In this document: positions 16,191 to 25,548 of the stretch, piece by piece
Position numbering within the stretch: position 1 is the stretch's first letter
Layout of the letters: every line of letters begins with the position of its first letter
Origin: Streptomyces sp. B21-083
GTDB taxonomy: Bacteria; Actinomycetota; Actinomycetes; Streptomycetales; Streptomycetaceae
Direction of reading: 5' to 3'
DNA length: 64,000 nt
Assembly (NCBI RefSeq): GCF_036898825.1
Contig: NZ_JARUND010000001.1
Coordinates: 1 to 64,000 of the forward strand
Program-made: the position numbers and the translations under genes
Notes under the pieces: model-generated
Told to the model about the DNA's origin: nothing
The model's input: only the letters and a program-made list of their open reading frames with translations
The model's database searches: none

Positions 16191-17663
16191 ATGAACTCCC
16201 CTTCGAAGCCCGGCTCCAAGGCAGACCGAGAGGCCCTCCGGCAAAGCATGGTTGCCGTCGGATGCCCTCTCACGGATATCGCTATCGAGATGCGCAGCCG
16301 TTTCAGGATGCGCCCCAGAGAAGCGTGGCGGCATTCCCACGGCTGGACGCTTCAAGAGGCGGCAGATCGAATCACTCAGGCAAGTATCGGACGCCCTGGT
16401 GAATCCGTCGCCGCTGACGCATCCCTCGTGGGCAAGTGGGAGAAGTGGCCGGGCCCTTCCTCGCGTCGTCCTAGTCTCCCGGTCTTGTTCGCCATGGCAG
16501 AAGCCTTCTCGTGCCGCGTGGCAGACTTGCTGGACTTGGAGGACCGACGCGCGCTCCCCCAGGGGGACTTGCATCTGCTCGCCCGTCGTCCAGCAACCGT
16601 CGAGACACCGGCCCTGTCGCCGCCAGTCCTTCCCCCACCTACACCGGCCGGGACTGACCTCGTCCGTCTCGCCGCCGACGAGTCCGCTACCTGGGCACAA
16701 TGGGCGGAGGCCACAAACGTCGGCGACATCGCCCTTGAGCAACTGATGGCCGAAGCACGGGCGCTCGCCTCGGACTACCTCACCTCCGAGCCCATCGCAC
16801 TCTTCGTCCGGACCCGAGCACTACGCGACCGCGTCTTCGCTCTCCTCGAAGGCCACCAGTACCCCCGTCAGTCGACCGACCTGTACGTCGCGGCCGGTTA
16901 CCTGTGCGGGCTCCTGGCGTGGATGTCCTCTGACTTGGGGCAGTTGCGCAATGCAGACACCCAAGGCCGGACAGCGTGGCTGTGCGCTGAGCTCGCAGGG
17001 CACAACGACCTACGTGCGTGGGTGCTTTCAACACGCTCGAAGGTGGCCTTCTGGGACGGACGCCTACGGGAAGCGATCAAATTCGCCCGTCACGGCGCCA
17101 CCTACCGCACCACTGGCTCAGTGGCAGTACTCCTCGCCTGTCAGGAAGCCGATGCCTGGTCCGAACTGGGCGCCCAGGAAGAGGCATTGGCGGCGCTTGC
17201 CCTTGCCGAACACGCGCGCGCCGCTGTAAGCGGCGGAGACGAGATCGGGGGCATCTTCGCCTGCCAGCCCGCACGGCAAGAGAACTATGCCGCCGCCGTC
17301 CAGCTGCGTATCGGACGCCCGGCCGATGCCTTGAGATCAGCGGACAACGCTCTCGCACTCCTGGCTGTACAGCCCGTCAGGGCGTACGGCACCGAAGCGC
17401 AGATTCACATCAGCCAAGCCGCGGCCCACCTCACCAACGGCGAAGCAGACGGCGCCCTCGAAGCCCTCGCACCCGTCCTCGCACTTCCGCCGGACCACCG
17501 CCTGGAGCCCGTCACCCGCCGCCTCAACGAACTATGCCTGAGTATCGGGCGCCCCTCCTCCAGCGGCACCGCGACGGTCGGGCTGCGTCAAGCTGTCGAA
17601 GAGTTCTGCGTGGACTCCGCGCCACGGCATCTGGCCCTCTCGCCAGGAGAAGGCTCTACCTGA
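16191..17663 (+). CDS. XRE-type regulator with TPR-like C-terminal domain
   Basis: A 490-residue protein. Residues about 35-120 hold an XRE-like helix-turn-helix (AWRHSHGWTLQEAADRI, then SLVGKWEKWPGP and LPVLFAMAEAFSCRVADLLDLED). The rest is helical repeats typical of TPR-like domains in Streptomyces regulators (LYVAAGYLCGLLAWMSSDLG; AWSELGAQEEALAALALAEHA). The ATG at 16191 follows GGGAGCACG. Such proteins may sense peptides or pair with ATP-binding proteins like the divergent RsbW homologue. The stop is 13 bases before the 2'-5' RNA ligase-like start, suggesting an operon. Confidence 0.85.
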   Translation: MNSPSKPGSKADREALRQSMVAVGCPLTDIAIEMRSRFRMRPREAWRHSHGWTLQEAADRITQASIGRPGESVAADASLVGKWEKWPGPSSRRPSLPVLFAMAEAFSCRVADLLDLEDRRALPQGDLHLLARRPATVETPALSPPVLPPPTPAGTDLVRLAADESATWAQWAEATNVGDIALEQLMAEARALASDYLTSEPIALFVRTRALRDRVFALLEGHQYPRQSTDLYVAAGYLCGLLAWMSSDLGQLRNADTQGRTAWLCAELAGHNDLRAWVLSTRSKVAFWDGRLREAIKFARHGATYRTTGSVAVLLACQEADAWSELGAQEEALAALALAEHARAAVSGGDEIGGIFACQPARQENYAAAVQLRIGRPADALRSADNALALLAVQPVRAYGTEAQIHISQAAAHLTNGEADGALEALAPVLALPPDHRLEPVTRRLNELCLSIGRPSSSGTATVGLRQAVEEFCVDSAPRHLALSPGEGST

Positions 17664-17676
17664 TTTGATTTCAGAC

Positions 17677-18300
17677 ATGACGACTCAACCTGAGACCATG
17701 CGGAACCACTGGTGGTGGCGGCCCAACTGGAGCGTGGGCCGCCGTTTCTATACCTGGCACCTGACATTCGAAGGCCAGGACGATGTGCACCGCATCGCCG
17801 CCGAGTACCGTTCCGCACTCGCGCCTCTCGGAGAGACTGTCACCGCCATCCCCGACCAATGGCTACACCTGACCATGCAGGGCATCGGCTTCGTCGGCGA
17901 GACCAAGGAGCAGGATGTCCACAGCATCGTGGATGCAGCCCACACCCGTCTGAGCGCCGTTCCGGCTTTCGACGTTCAGATCGGGCCAGCGGTACTGGAC
18001 CCCGAGGCGGTGCTCCTGCATGTCCACCCCGACGGCCCTGTCCGAGCAGTCAGAAACGCCATCCGGAAGGCAATCGGAGACGTTCTCGGTGAAGTCCCCG
18101 AGAAGGCTGAGGGCTTCACTCCGCACGTCTCCGTGGCCTACAGCGCCGGAGACGGTCCCGGTGAGCCGGTCGCGCGGATTCTCGCCGACCTCAACCTCAC
18201 GCCGGCGCATGCTCGCATACCCACCGCAGAGCTCATCGTGATCCACCGGGACAATCAAATGTACGAGTGGGAACCCTTTGCGAAGGTACCTCTGGGCTGA
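17677..18300 (+). CDS. 2'-5' RNA ligase-superfamily protein
   Basis: A 207-residue two-histidine phosphoesterase-fold protein with both HxT/S motifs: WLHLTMQG (about residue 70) and PHVSVAYS (about residue 150). Family members hydrolyse cyclic phosphates of RNA or nucleotides or ligate RNA. Streptomyces homologues are commonly next to XRE/TPR regulators; here the gene follows such a regulator by 13 bases. Start ATG at 17677 was chosen over an upstream non-ATG codon. Substrate not predictable. Confidence 0.82.
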   Translation: MTTQPETMRNHWWWRPNWSVGRRFYTWHLTFEGQDDVHRIAAEYRSALAPLGETVTAIPDQWLHLTMQGIGFVGETKEQDVHSIVDAAHTRLSAVPAFDVQIGPAVLDPEAVLLHVHPDGPVRAVRNAIRKAIGDVLGEVPEKAEGFTPHVSVAYSAGDGPGEPVARILADLNLTPAHARIPTAELIVIHRDNQMYEWEPFAKVPLG

Positions 18301-18368
18301 AGTTCCGCTGCCGAGCGGGGCCTTGCAGCCAGCGCCAGCTCTATGAGTTCCTAACACGATCTTACTGA

Positions 18369-18508
18369 ATGCGCCTGGTCGGGCGTGACTGGTGGGGCGA
18401 TTCGGCCGTTCGTGAAGATGTGAGTACTCGGCCTTGGATCGTGGATGACGAATTGTGGACGTTGATCGAGCCGTTACTGCCGCCCTGGCCGAAGAAGTCG
18501 ATCGGCCA
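18369..18508 (+). pseudogene. IS5-type transposase N-terminal remnant
   Basis: The frame reads RPWIVDDELWTLIEPLLPPWPKK before losing similarity; this is the standard N-terminus of IS5-family transposases in Streptomyces. Nothing of the catalytic part follows. The remnant sits immediately beside the Tpg-like gene end, and the sequence before it may be the insertion's left flank. No intact ends found. Confidence 0.7.
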
Positions 18509-18605
18509 CTCGACGCCGCGCGCAGCGGCTGCCTCTGCGTGCACGACGATCAGCGGTAAGGCGGGCCGATCAGAACCGGTGCTCATAGCCGGATTCCCTT
18601 CTGCG

Positions 18606-19178
18606 CTACCTGAGTTCAACAGAGTAGTTGGCTCCGTCGAACTCCCATCCGTCCGTGCCTTCGCCGATGTCCTCGACGATGACGTCGTCGATGAAGTGGT
18701 CCTCGAACTCGTCGTCGGTGAGCTCGCCGGCCAGCCAGAGTTCCTCGATCTCGTCCCAGTTGCCCTGGCTCCCGTCGATCCGCAGGGGCGCGGCGTCGGG
18801 TGTTCCGCGTTCGCGCCGGTCGGTGCCGGTGGTGACGTAGCCGCTGATCTCGTACTGGCCCCTCCTGACGTGGTCGGGGATCGGGTCGGCTCGGACGATG
18901 GCGACGTTCTCGTAGGCGGTGTGGATGAGGTCGCGGTAGCTGCGGCGGACGTTGTACTCCGGGTCCGATAGCCAGTTGATGAGGGTCTTGACGGCGACGT
19001 CGAGGCCGGCGTCCTCCAGAGCCTGGTAGCCGCGGTGGGTTCCGGTGAGCTGGCTGAGCTGGGCGTGCCAGTGCTTGGCGTTGTACGACGACAGCCTGTG
19101 GCGGGGGGTGACTTGGGAGCGCAGGAGGTCGCCCAGGGCGGCGCCCAGGGATCCTCCGCGGCCGGTGGGCCCGGCCAT
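18606..19178 (-). CDS. Divergent terminal-protein (Tpg-like) candidate
   Basis: A 190-residue protein with a helical N-terminal DNA-binding part (KTLINWLSDPEYNVRRSYRDLI) and a beta-rich acidic C-terminus (YEISGYVTTGTD, then VIVEDIGEG and WEFDGANYSVEL). The order helix-turn-helix, basic helix, strand, short acidic C-terminus resembles Tpg, the protein covalently attached to Streptomyces telomere ends. Its start overlaps the stop of the Tap-like gene by one base, exactly the tap-tpg operon layout. Candidate priming residues are not assignable by eye. The call depends strongly on context. Confidence 0.55.
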   Translation of the reverse strand: MAGPTGRGGSLGAALGDLLRSQVTPRHRLSSYNAKHWHAQLSQLTGTHRGYQALEDAGLDVAVKTLINWLSDPEYNVRRSYRDLIHTAYENVAIVRADPIPDHVRRGQYEISGYVTTGTDRRERGTPDAAPLRIDGSQGNWDEIEELWLAGELTDDEFEDHFIDDVIVEDIGEGTDGWEFDGANYSVELR

Positions 19179-21709
19179 CAGTCGTCACCCTCGGGGATCA
19201 TCTCGCCAGGCTGGATGAACTTGGCCTTGACCTCACCGAAGGCCGTCCCGATCCGGTATGTGTCCGGGGGCGTGCCGGGCGGTGTCCAGAAGACGGCTGC
19301 GTCGACGTTGCGCAGGGCGATGAGTTTGTGCCCTTCCTGGACCGCCTTGAAGGCCACGATCCAGTGACGGACGGAGGCCTCGGCGACCATGCTCATACGC
19401 CAGTCCGGCCGCCAGAAGGGGGACCTCTGCTCCTTGCGCTTGGGCCACAGCAGACGCAGCGCGATCGACAACCGCGTCTTATATGCCTTGTACGGGGCCC
19501 CGCCGGCCTGGACGAGGTCGATACGCGTTTTCCGGGACGCTTCGTAGAACGGCTTGAACAGGGACTCGTTGGCCTTCCCTGTGTAGGAGTCGTGAATGGC
19601 CGGCATCGCGGCGATGCGGTCCTCGCGCACCAGCTTCGCCAGCAGCTTCATGTGTGGAGTGGTCACCCACACGCGGCCCTGCTCGTCGGGGCGGTCGATG
19701 ATCCGCCCGAGCGGGTGCGGCATGTCCGGGCGGTTCCACTCAGGGATGTCGATGAGGTAGATACCAGCAGTGGCCTTGTCGAATGCGGCGAGGGGCCCGG
19801 TGTGTAGCAGCTTGTTCGGGGCGACGGTGACGGCCGAGCACGCGGACGGGTAGGACCCGTTGCGGTCGATCAGGCACAGCACACCCTCGCCAAACGAGTC
19901 GGGCACATCGAGCCGATCCCGCCGCACCCGCTTCCCGTTCTCCCGGATGAAGGGCACCCGCGTGCTGGTGACGTCGGGGTGGACCCAGCGCGGTTCGCCG
20001 TCCATGTGCTCACTGATCAGCGGCCACGGACCGCTCTCCCGGTCCTCGGCGCGGATGACCGGGATCGGGTGCATCTTCGAGCGGCCGACCGCGTCCTTGA
20101 GGATCTTTAGCGCGGGGAAGGGCGCGCCTTCCGGCTCGTCTTCCTCGTCCCCTGGCTGAAGTTCCGCTTCTGCCTCAGCGTCGTCCTCGTCGTCCGGGAC
20201 GTGCCCGCTGTCCGTGGTGGGCCCGCCAGCGGCGGGCTGCCCGGGGGCGCCGTCGGCCACGGCAGCGGTGTAGGCTTTCAGCGCGGCGCAGAGGCGGCGT
20301 CCCTCGTCGGTATCCGGCAGTTGCAGTGACGCCGCGGCAACCTCGGCGAGCGACGCTTCGAGCTCGTCAAGGGCTTCCTGGGCACTGTTGGCCAGCGCGG
20401 TGCGCAGCGCGGCCAACACGTGTGTGACCGAGGCCGGCAGTCCCTGCCGGGCGCCGGACGTGTACGGCAGTGCTGCGTCGGCCAATTCCCGTTCCACCGC
20501 ACTGCCCACACTCCCCCGCGCGGGTCCTTCACCGCCCGTACGGACGGCGGGGGCAGTACCAGCGTCGAGGAAACGGGCGTGCAGCAGATCGGGGCTCAGA
20601 TACGCCGAGCCGATCGCGCCGAAGTCCCGCTCCACGACCGTCACCTGGACTTTGGACGGGTCCCTGGTCGGGGCGAGGGTCAGCAGGACGTCGGCGTCCA
20701 GGAGGCCTAGGAGGGGGGGATCGTCGCTGTCCACAATGGCGAGTACCGGCACGTGCAGGGTGCGCGCGAGGGTGGCCAGAACCTGGGAGGCACCCGCAAG
20801 ACGCGCACCGGAAAGGGGGAGTCGGGCATTGTCGGCGGCCTGGAGCCGGTCCACGACCACGAGGGCCAGGTCCTGGACGTACGGGGCGGTCTCCGCGATC
20901 GCCTCGGCGGTCAGATCACTGCCGTCGTCGATCAGCAGCGGCGCATGGACCAACTGCTGGGCGACCTGCTGCTCGTGCTCGGTGAGGCGGCCCTGCTTCA
21001 GGCGCGGGTAGTCGCCCCCGGTCTCCGCGGAGATGATCCGGCGCATGATGTCGGCCTGGTTCGGCCCCGACGCCGCGTACAGAACCCGGTGGTTGTCGAC
21101 GAGCGCGGTCTGCCGCGCGGCGGCCAGCCCCAGCAGGCTTCCACCGACATTCGGGGCGGCCGCCACCAGCGTCAGCCGGCCTGACTGCAGACCGCCTGTC
21201 GCCGCATCCAGGCCGGGCAGCCCGAACGTGGTGCTGCCGACAGGGCCAGAGATGAGGGCGGCGCCGATCGCGTCGCCCAGCGTAGCGAGCCTGCGCGGGG
21301 CCCTCTCGTGTGCCCGATTGTCTTCGCTGTTCACCGCACCTCCCGCGGGCGCCGCGCCCGTTGCCGCGGCCGGATCGGATGAACGGGCAGGGGAGTCGAC
21401 GTCGGCCGGCAGCAGCACCGCGACCGGCATGCGGCTGCGCCGGAGCACCTGCGGCTGGCCCTGAGCTGCCAGCGTGATGAGTTCACCGAAGTCCTTCTGG
21501 GCCGCGCTGAGCACATGGGAAGGGAACGCGTCGGTCCTCCGGGCTGCCGGAAACCGGTCCAGCGGTGCCAGCAGGACGTGCTCCTCCTTCCTGTGGATCA
21601 GCGTCGTAATGCCGTCCTTCTCGGCGCGCTTCACCAGAGCGAAGAGCTCCGTACGGGCTTCGGTCGCGTTCATCACAGTCGCGGCCAATGACTCCTGACT
21701 CCGACTCAC
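19178..21709 (-). CDS. Tap-like telomere protein with Phd-like and DnaB-like N-terminal domains
   Basis: An 843-residue protein. Residues 13-50 (MNATEARTELFALVKRAEKD) and about 70-103 (AQKDFGELITLAAQG, MPVAVLLPADV) look like two Phd/YefM DNA-binding units. About 150-400 resembles a RecA/DnaB core, but its P-loop reads AAPNVGGSLLGL with the Lys gone; the Walker B-like LALVVVDRLQ remains. About 590-835 parallels the Tap C-terminal polymerase-like region: LIDRNGSYPSA, WVTTPHMKLLAKL, YKTRLSIALRLLWP, FWRPDWRMSMVAEA, NVDAAVFWTP, YRIGTAFGEVKAKF. Normal Tap has an XRE helix-turn-helix at its N-terminus. GTG start with AGGAGG before it. Operon with the Tpg-like gene. Confidence 0.65.
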   Translation of the reverse strand: MSRSQESLAATVMNATEARTELFALVKRAEKDGITTLIHRKEEHVLLAPLDRFPAARRTDAFPSHVLSAAQKDFGELITLAAQGQPQVLRRSRMPVAVLLPADVDSPARSSDPAAATGAAPAGGAVNSEDNRAHERAPRRLATLGDAIGAALISGPVGSTTFGLPGLDAATGGLQSGRLTLVAAAPNVGGSLLGLAAARQTALVDNHRVLYAASGPNQADIMRRIISAETGGDYPRLKQGRLTEHEQQVAQQLVHAPLLIDDGSDLTAEAIAETAPYVQDLALVVVDRLQAADNARLPLSGARLAGASQVLATLARTLHVPVLAIVDSDDPPLLGLLDADVLLTLAPTRDPSKVQVTVVERDFGAIGSAYLSPDLLHARFLDAGTAPAVRTGGEGPARGSVGSAVERELADAALPYTSGARQGLPASVTHVLAALRTALANSAQEALDELEASLAEVAAASLQLPDTDEGRRLCAALKAYTAAVADGAPGQPAAGGPTTDSGHVPDDEDDAEAEAELQPGDEEDEPEGAPFPALKILKDAVGRSKMHPIPVIRAEDRESGPWPLISEHMDGEPRWVHPDVTSTRVPFIRENGKRVRRDRLDVPDSFGEGVLCLIDRNGSYPSACSAVTVAPNKLLHTGPLAAFDKATAGIYLIDIPEWNRPDMPHPLGRIIDRPDEQGRVWVTTPHMKLLAKLVREDRIAAMPAIHDSYTGKANESLFKPFYEASRKTRIDLVQAGGAPYKAYKTRLSIALRLLWPKRKEQRSPFWRPDWRMSMVAEASVRHWIVAFKAVQEGHKLIALRNVDAAVFWTPPGTPPDTYRIGTAFGEVKAKFIQPGEMIPEGDD

Positions 21710-21730
21710 TCACCCTCCTACGCCTATTGA

Positions 21731-21746
21731 CTAACCCCAAGGTTAG
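21731..21746. promoter_or_regulatory. Inverted repeat and AT-rich promoter of the Tap-like operon
   Basis: CTAACC and GGTTAG face each other across 4 bases just upstream of the Tap-like start. The neighbouring 21745-21790 is unusually AT-rich for this window. A Phd-like N-terminus on the first gene makes autorepression at this dyad plausible. Confidence 0.45.
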
Positions 21747-22204
21747 CAGTATTCATACATTTATAGATAAAGAGTCACACTTATTCTCGTGAATCTCACT
21801 CATTTGTGAGGGCGTTGGTGCAAGTTGACTGCCGTGAGTACAGCACAGCCGAGGGCTTGGCAGCCTGGCCGCCGCAGACCGAAGGCCGAGACCTCCACAG
21901 CCGGGTCCCGGCCTTCCGCTCACATCGCCCGCAGCGATCGCACGCCACCTGGCACGGCCTCAGTTCCGCGACTTCGACTCCTGGTCCGTTTCGGATGCTT
22001 CGTTGTACGCGAGGTGCCCGGAGGCCGCCCGCGGGCACTGTCACGTTGTTGAGGGCGTCGGTGTCCAATGGTGTGTCAGAAGCCGTTGTCTTATCCGGAT
22101 GTGAGTGGTGAGTTTCCGCTGGTCAGCATGGTCGTGGTGTCGTCGGGGGCAGGGATGGGCCGTTCTGTTCGTCCTGGATGACGTGGAGGCGGTCGGTGGT
22201 ATCG
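21747..22204. other. No recognisable gene (458 bases)
   Basis: An AT-rich start followed by ordinary GC-rich sequence. Open frames here lack ribosome sites and family resemblance. I see nothing else. Confidence 0.4.
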
Positions 22205-22360
22205 GTGATGGGGTTGCTGGAGGAGCGGGAGGCGGCCGCCCGGGTTCGGGTGGAGGCACTTCAGGCGGAGGCGGACCGGATCGTGGAAGAGCTCGGTGAG
22301 GCCCAAGCGGTGTTGGAACGCCGGGTGATCGCGGTCGCGGAGCTGGCCAGGCCGGAGAGG
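22205..22360 (+). pseudogene. N-terminal fragment of a common Streptomyces coiled-coil protein
   Basis: The frame begins MGLLEEREAAARVRVEALQ and continues as a coiled coil to LAELGEAQ-type sequence (VEELGEAQAVLERRVIAVAEL) before similarity is lost near 22360. Short proteins starting this way are very common in Streptomyces, often next to insertion sequences. Here the C-terminal part is missing. No function is known. Confidence 0.5.
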
Positions 22361-22887
22361 CGTCGTACCCGGAGATGTCCGAGACCGGACACCAGAGACG
22401 TCGAGGCACCGCGAGGCGCTGGCCAGCGGTGCCTCGACTTGCGCGGGATGGCATCTCGGCACTTCGTGTCGATCCGCGGCTCGTTGACCTGCGTGCCTAC
22501 AGAACTTTGAGACTGCCCACAGTTCGTCGGGACCGGACAACCCCGAGCAGCGCGTCCGAGCGCAGGGTGATGCCGAGGCACGAGCGCCACGCCGAGCCGG
22601 TTCCGCCGGGTGGCGCCCACGATGGAGGCCGGCTCCCTGGAACCGCAGGAACTGCAGGCCCTGGCCGCCCACCCCATCCGCCGGGCCAGCGGCGAGAACG
22701 CCGTTGTGCAGCCGGCCAGGCCGTGCGCACGGATCGGGGCGAGGATGTGGTGCGGCAGGGGCCGGCACCAGCCGCTGAGACCGTCGCGAGATCGACTGGG
22801 CCAGGTGAAACGCACGTTCCTCGGGGGTTGATCGGCCGGCATCCCCGATGATGGGACCGCCCGGGACAACGGATCAGGGGAGTACAC
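22361..22887. other. No recognisable gene (527 bases)
   Basis: Follows the coiled-coil fragment. Short in-frame pieces look like decayed coding sequence but none can be assigned. The next gene starts at 22888 after AGGGGAGTACAC. Confidence 0.4.
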
Positions 22888-24508
22888 ATGGCGGTGGCCG
22901 GCACACAGCAGGAGGAGCGCGTCGCGGGACGGGTATGGACGGTACGCCTGGACCCTCACGGCCGCCCGTCCGTCGGCGCGGTGAAACTCTCCTGCTCCCG
23001 CCCGGCCTGCGCCGAGCAGCGCGTCCCTGGCGGCGCCGCCGCGGGGCGCAGCGCCGCGATCGGCCACGTCAATACACACCTGGCCCGCATCCGTGAAGGC
23101 GGAGGGCCGCGCGGCGAGGCATGGTGCGCCTGCCGCGCCGCCGACTGCGCGTGGCACACCCCCGACCCCGCTGTCGTACGACGGGACGGGGCGAACCCGA
23201 CGGCGGGGGCGGCGCGGTGCGGCGGCCCGGTGGTCCTGACGGTGTACGCGGACCGTGCCCGAAGGCTGTGGCGGATCGCGGAGATGTGCGCGCGGTGCGC
23301 GGCCGCCACCTCCGACTGCCGTGTCCTGGACACCGCCCCGCCCGCGTCCCGCAACGGCATGGCCGGGACAGGCCAGTTGGGCAGACCGGACAGGGAGCTG
23401 GAGCCCGCGTACGGCACGGTGAGCGAGGCCGCGGCGACGGTGTTCTCCAACACGGCCGACGCGCCTTCGGCTGCCGGGCCGCCTGCGCTCCCCCGCTCCC
23501 GCACCGGCTCACCGGCTCCGGCGTCCCGGCGGGCGAAGCAGTGGGGGAAGATCGCGCAGCGGACCGTGCCGCACGACCTCGAACCCGACGTCCTGCGCCT
23601 GGAGCTCATCGAACTCGGGGACGCGTTCCGCGCCTACCAGCAGCGCCCCGAACCCGACCTCGCCCTGCTGGCCGGGCTCCACGAGCCCAAGGCCCGTGCG
23701 TTCGCCCTGTGGGCCGACGTCACGGGTGACGGATCTCTGCGCCACGAGGCGAAGCGCGCCGAGACGGCCGCGCAGACCACCCGCGAGATGCATGCCAACC
23801 GTGGCGGCCAGGTGGCCGGAGACACGGTGGGCGGGGACGGGCCGGTGGTGGAACGGCTGCTGACCGGCAACAGGCGTGCACGCCCGCGCCGTGCTGGACC
23901 ACGCCGCCACCCACGCCCCGCACCCGCAGGCCGAGGTGCGCCTGGCGGTGCTCATGCTCACCCTGCGGGCCGCGCGCGCCGGCACCGGGAACATCACCGG
24001 CCAGGACCTCACCGGCTGGCTCCCAGGCGATGCCGAGCCGGTACTCCAGCACCTCGTCGCCGCCGGCTGGCTGCTCCTGCCCGGCACCGTCGCCGACGTG
24101 ATGGCCTCCCGGTCCGAGGACCCCATCGCCATCACCGTCCCCGGCCTGCTACCCGACCGGCCCCGCCCCTTCGCCTTCGGCAAGACCACCCGCGCGAGGC
24201 TCTCCGGCTGGGCCCAGAAAACTGTCGGCGACCGGAAGATCCGCAAGAAGAAGGCAGGCGCTGCCACCCGGCTCCTGGCCCTCTACACCGCCGCCCACGC
24301 CCGCTCCGACGGACGCCTCGGACACGCCGAGGACAGCGGGCTCCGCCTCGACCAGGTCTCCGCGTTCTGCGCTCTGCCGCCCGATGATGTCGCCGAGTAC
24401 GCCGAACTGCTGGTCGCGGCCGGCTGGCTCACCGAAGCCGACACCGCTGGGGGACAGCTGCGCGGACAGCTCACCGAGCGCGTCCTGCCGCTGAGCGGAC
24501 TGCTGTAG
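22888..24508 (+). pseudogene. Cys-rich/winged-helix protein split by a frameshift
   Basis: Part 1 (22888 to about 23870) encodes about 328 residues with four Cys clusters (CSRPACAE, WCACRAADCAWH, RCGG, MCARCAAATSDC) that look like zinc sites, then a helical stretch. In that frame the sequence past 23870 turns into Arg/Pro-rich nonsense, while the plus-one frame becomes well coding: HARAVLDHAATHAPHPQAEV to LTERVLPLSGLL, a probable winged-helix region of about 210 residues ending at 24508. A TGA at 23861 stops that frame just upstream. One indel would join them into about 540 residues. Alternatively the second part starts at GTG 23876 as a separate gene. Function unknown. Confidence 0.6.
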
Positions 24509-24684
24509 TACGCCCCGTCCGCCCTGCCGGAGGAGGCCCCGCGTACCGCCGCCCCGGGTGCCCGCACCGAGCGCCGGGACCGTCCGGCGCGCGCATTGGA
24601 TCTGATCGGCCGGTGACCACCGGACGCCCCGCACCGGGGGTACGGCCTGTGCTCGGATCGGATCTGCCGCCGGCGACCGCGCCG

Positions 24685-24852
24685 ATGACCGTGGATGCGC
24701 CGGCAAAGCAGTGGCCGACAGGGGCCGAGGAGGTGGAACTCATCCACGGGGTGATCGTCTTCGCCGGCCATTTCGACGAACGGGGCCTCGGCTGGAGAAA
24801 CGGCCAGGAGAGATCCGGCCGCGTTGCTCAGGTCGTCATGAGGCGGTCGTAG
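24685..24852 (+). pseudogene. Short remnant, hypothetical protein N-terminus
   Basis: MTVDAPAKQWPTGAEEVELI followed by VIVFAGHFDERGLGW resembles the start of a larger Streptomyces hypothetical protein, but no continuation exists; its end runs into the tail of the minus-strand gene below. Low certainty. Confidence 0.3.
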
Positions 24853-25504
24853 TCCTCGGTCTGCCGGGCCAGGTCGTCTTCGGTGATGCCGGTGAAGGCG
24901 CTCATCTGATCGTAGGTCAGCCCGGCGCGGCGTCCGGCCAGCGCGAGTTCCCACAGGGCCTGGTCGATCCGGGCCCTGGCGGTGCCGAGGGAGACCATGC
25001 CGAGTTCGACACCGGTCGCGGCCGGCGCGGTGCCCTCGATCTTCAGCTCGGCCAGGTGACGCACCGCACTGGTGATCAGGTCGGTGACGAACTCCGGCAT
25101 GTCGGAGGGGACGCCTGCCGCCCAGGTCCGCGTCTGTGGTTCCGGTGGGCTGACGTCGGCGTGCTGGGCGCGGCGATCGGTGATGTACTGCCACACCCAC
25201 CGGTAGGAGACCGAAGTCCGTCGGTACGAAGGTTCAACTGCTCATACAGCCCGAAGGCCGAGCGGCGCTTGTCGGGTGCCTTGGCCTGGTCTTCTTCCAG
25301 CAGCGTATCCAGGAGCCGACGGGCCTCGTCCAGGCCCTCTTCGTCGGCCGGGAGGGACTGCGGCAGGGGTAGCACGGTCGAGATCGCCTCCTTGGCCGTC
25401 TGGCGGTCCACGCCGTGCCGGGCGGCCAGGGAGCTGGGTAGCCTGTCGCCCGCGCGGTGGGCGCGGCGGATCGCCTCGAAGAGTTCTGTCCCTGGCTCGG
25501 CCAT
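24828..25504 (-). pseudogene. Helix-turn-helix hypothetical protein split by a frameshift
   Basis: Upstream part from ATG 25504: MAEPGTELFEAIRRAHRAGD, LAARHGVDRQTAKEAIS (helix-turn-helix), up to LYEQLNLRTDG near 25220. The frame then loses coding character, and an alternative frame continues VSYRWVWQYITDRRAQHADV down to LARQTEDYDRLMTT at 24828. In intact Streptomyces relatives as I remember them the VSYRW segment follows directly, so one indel between about 25205 and 25235 breaks the gene. A role in plasmid replication or regulation is possible but not shown. Confidence 0.6.
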
Positions 25505-25548
25505 CGTCTGCTCCCTGTTGTCTGCGGGCCGCCTGGCGCGTACCCGCC

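Noticed and set aside
24387..24400. End of the long version of the 22.9-kb Cys-rich frame
   Set aside because: Past 23870 that frame is Arg/Pro-rich nonsense; the coding sequence moves to the next frame.
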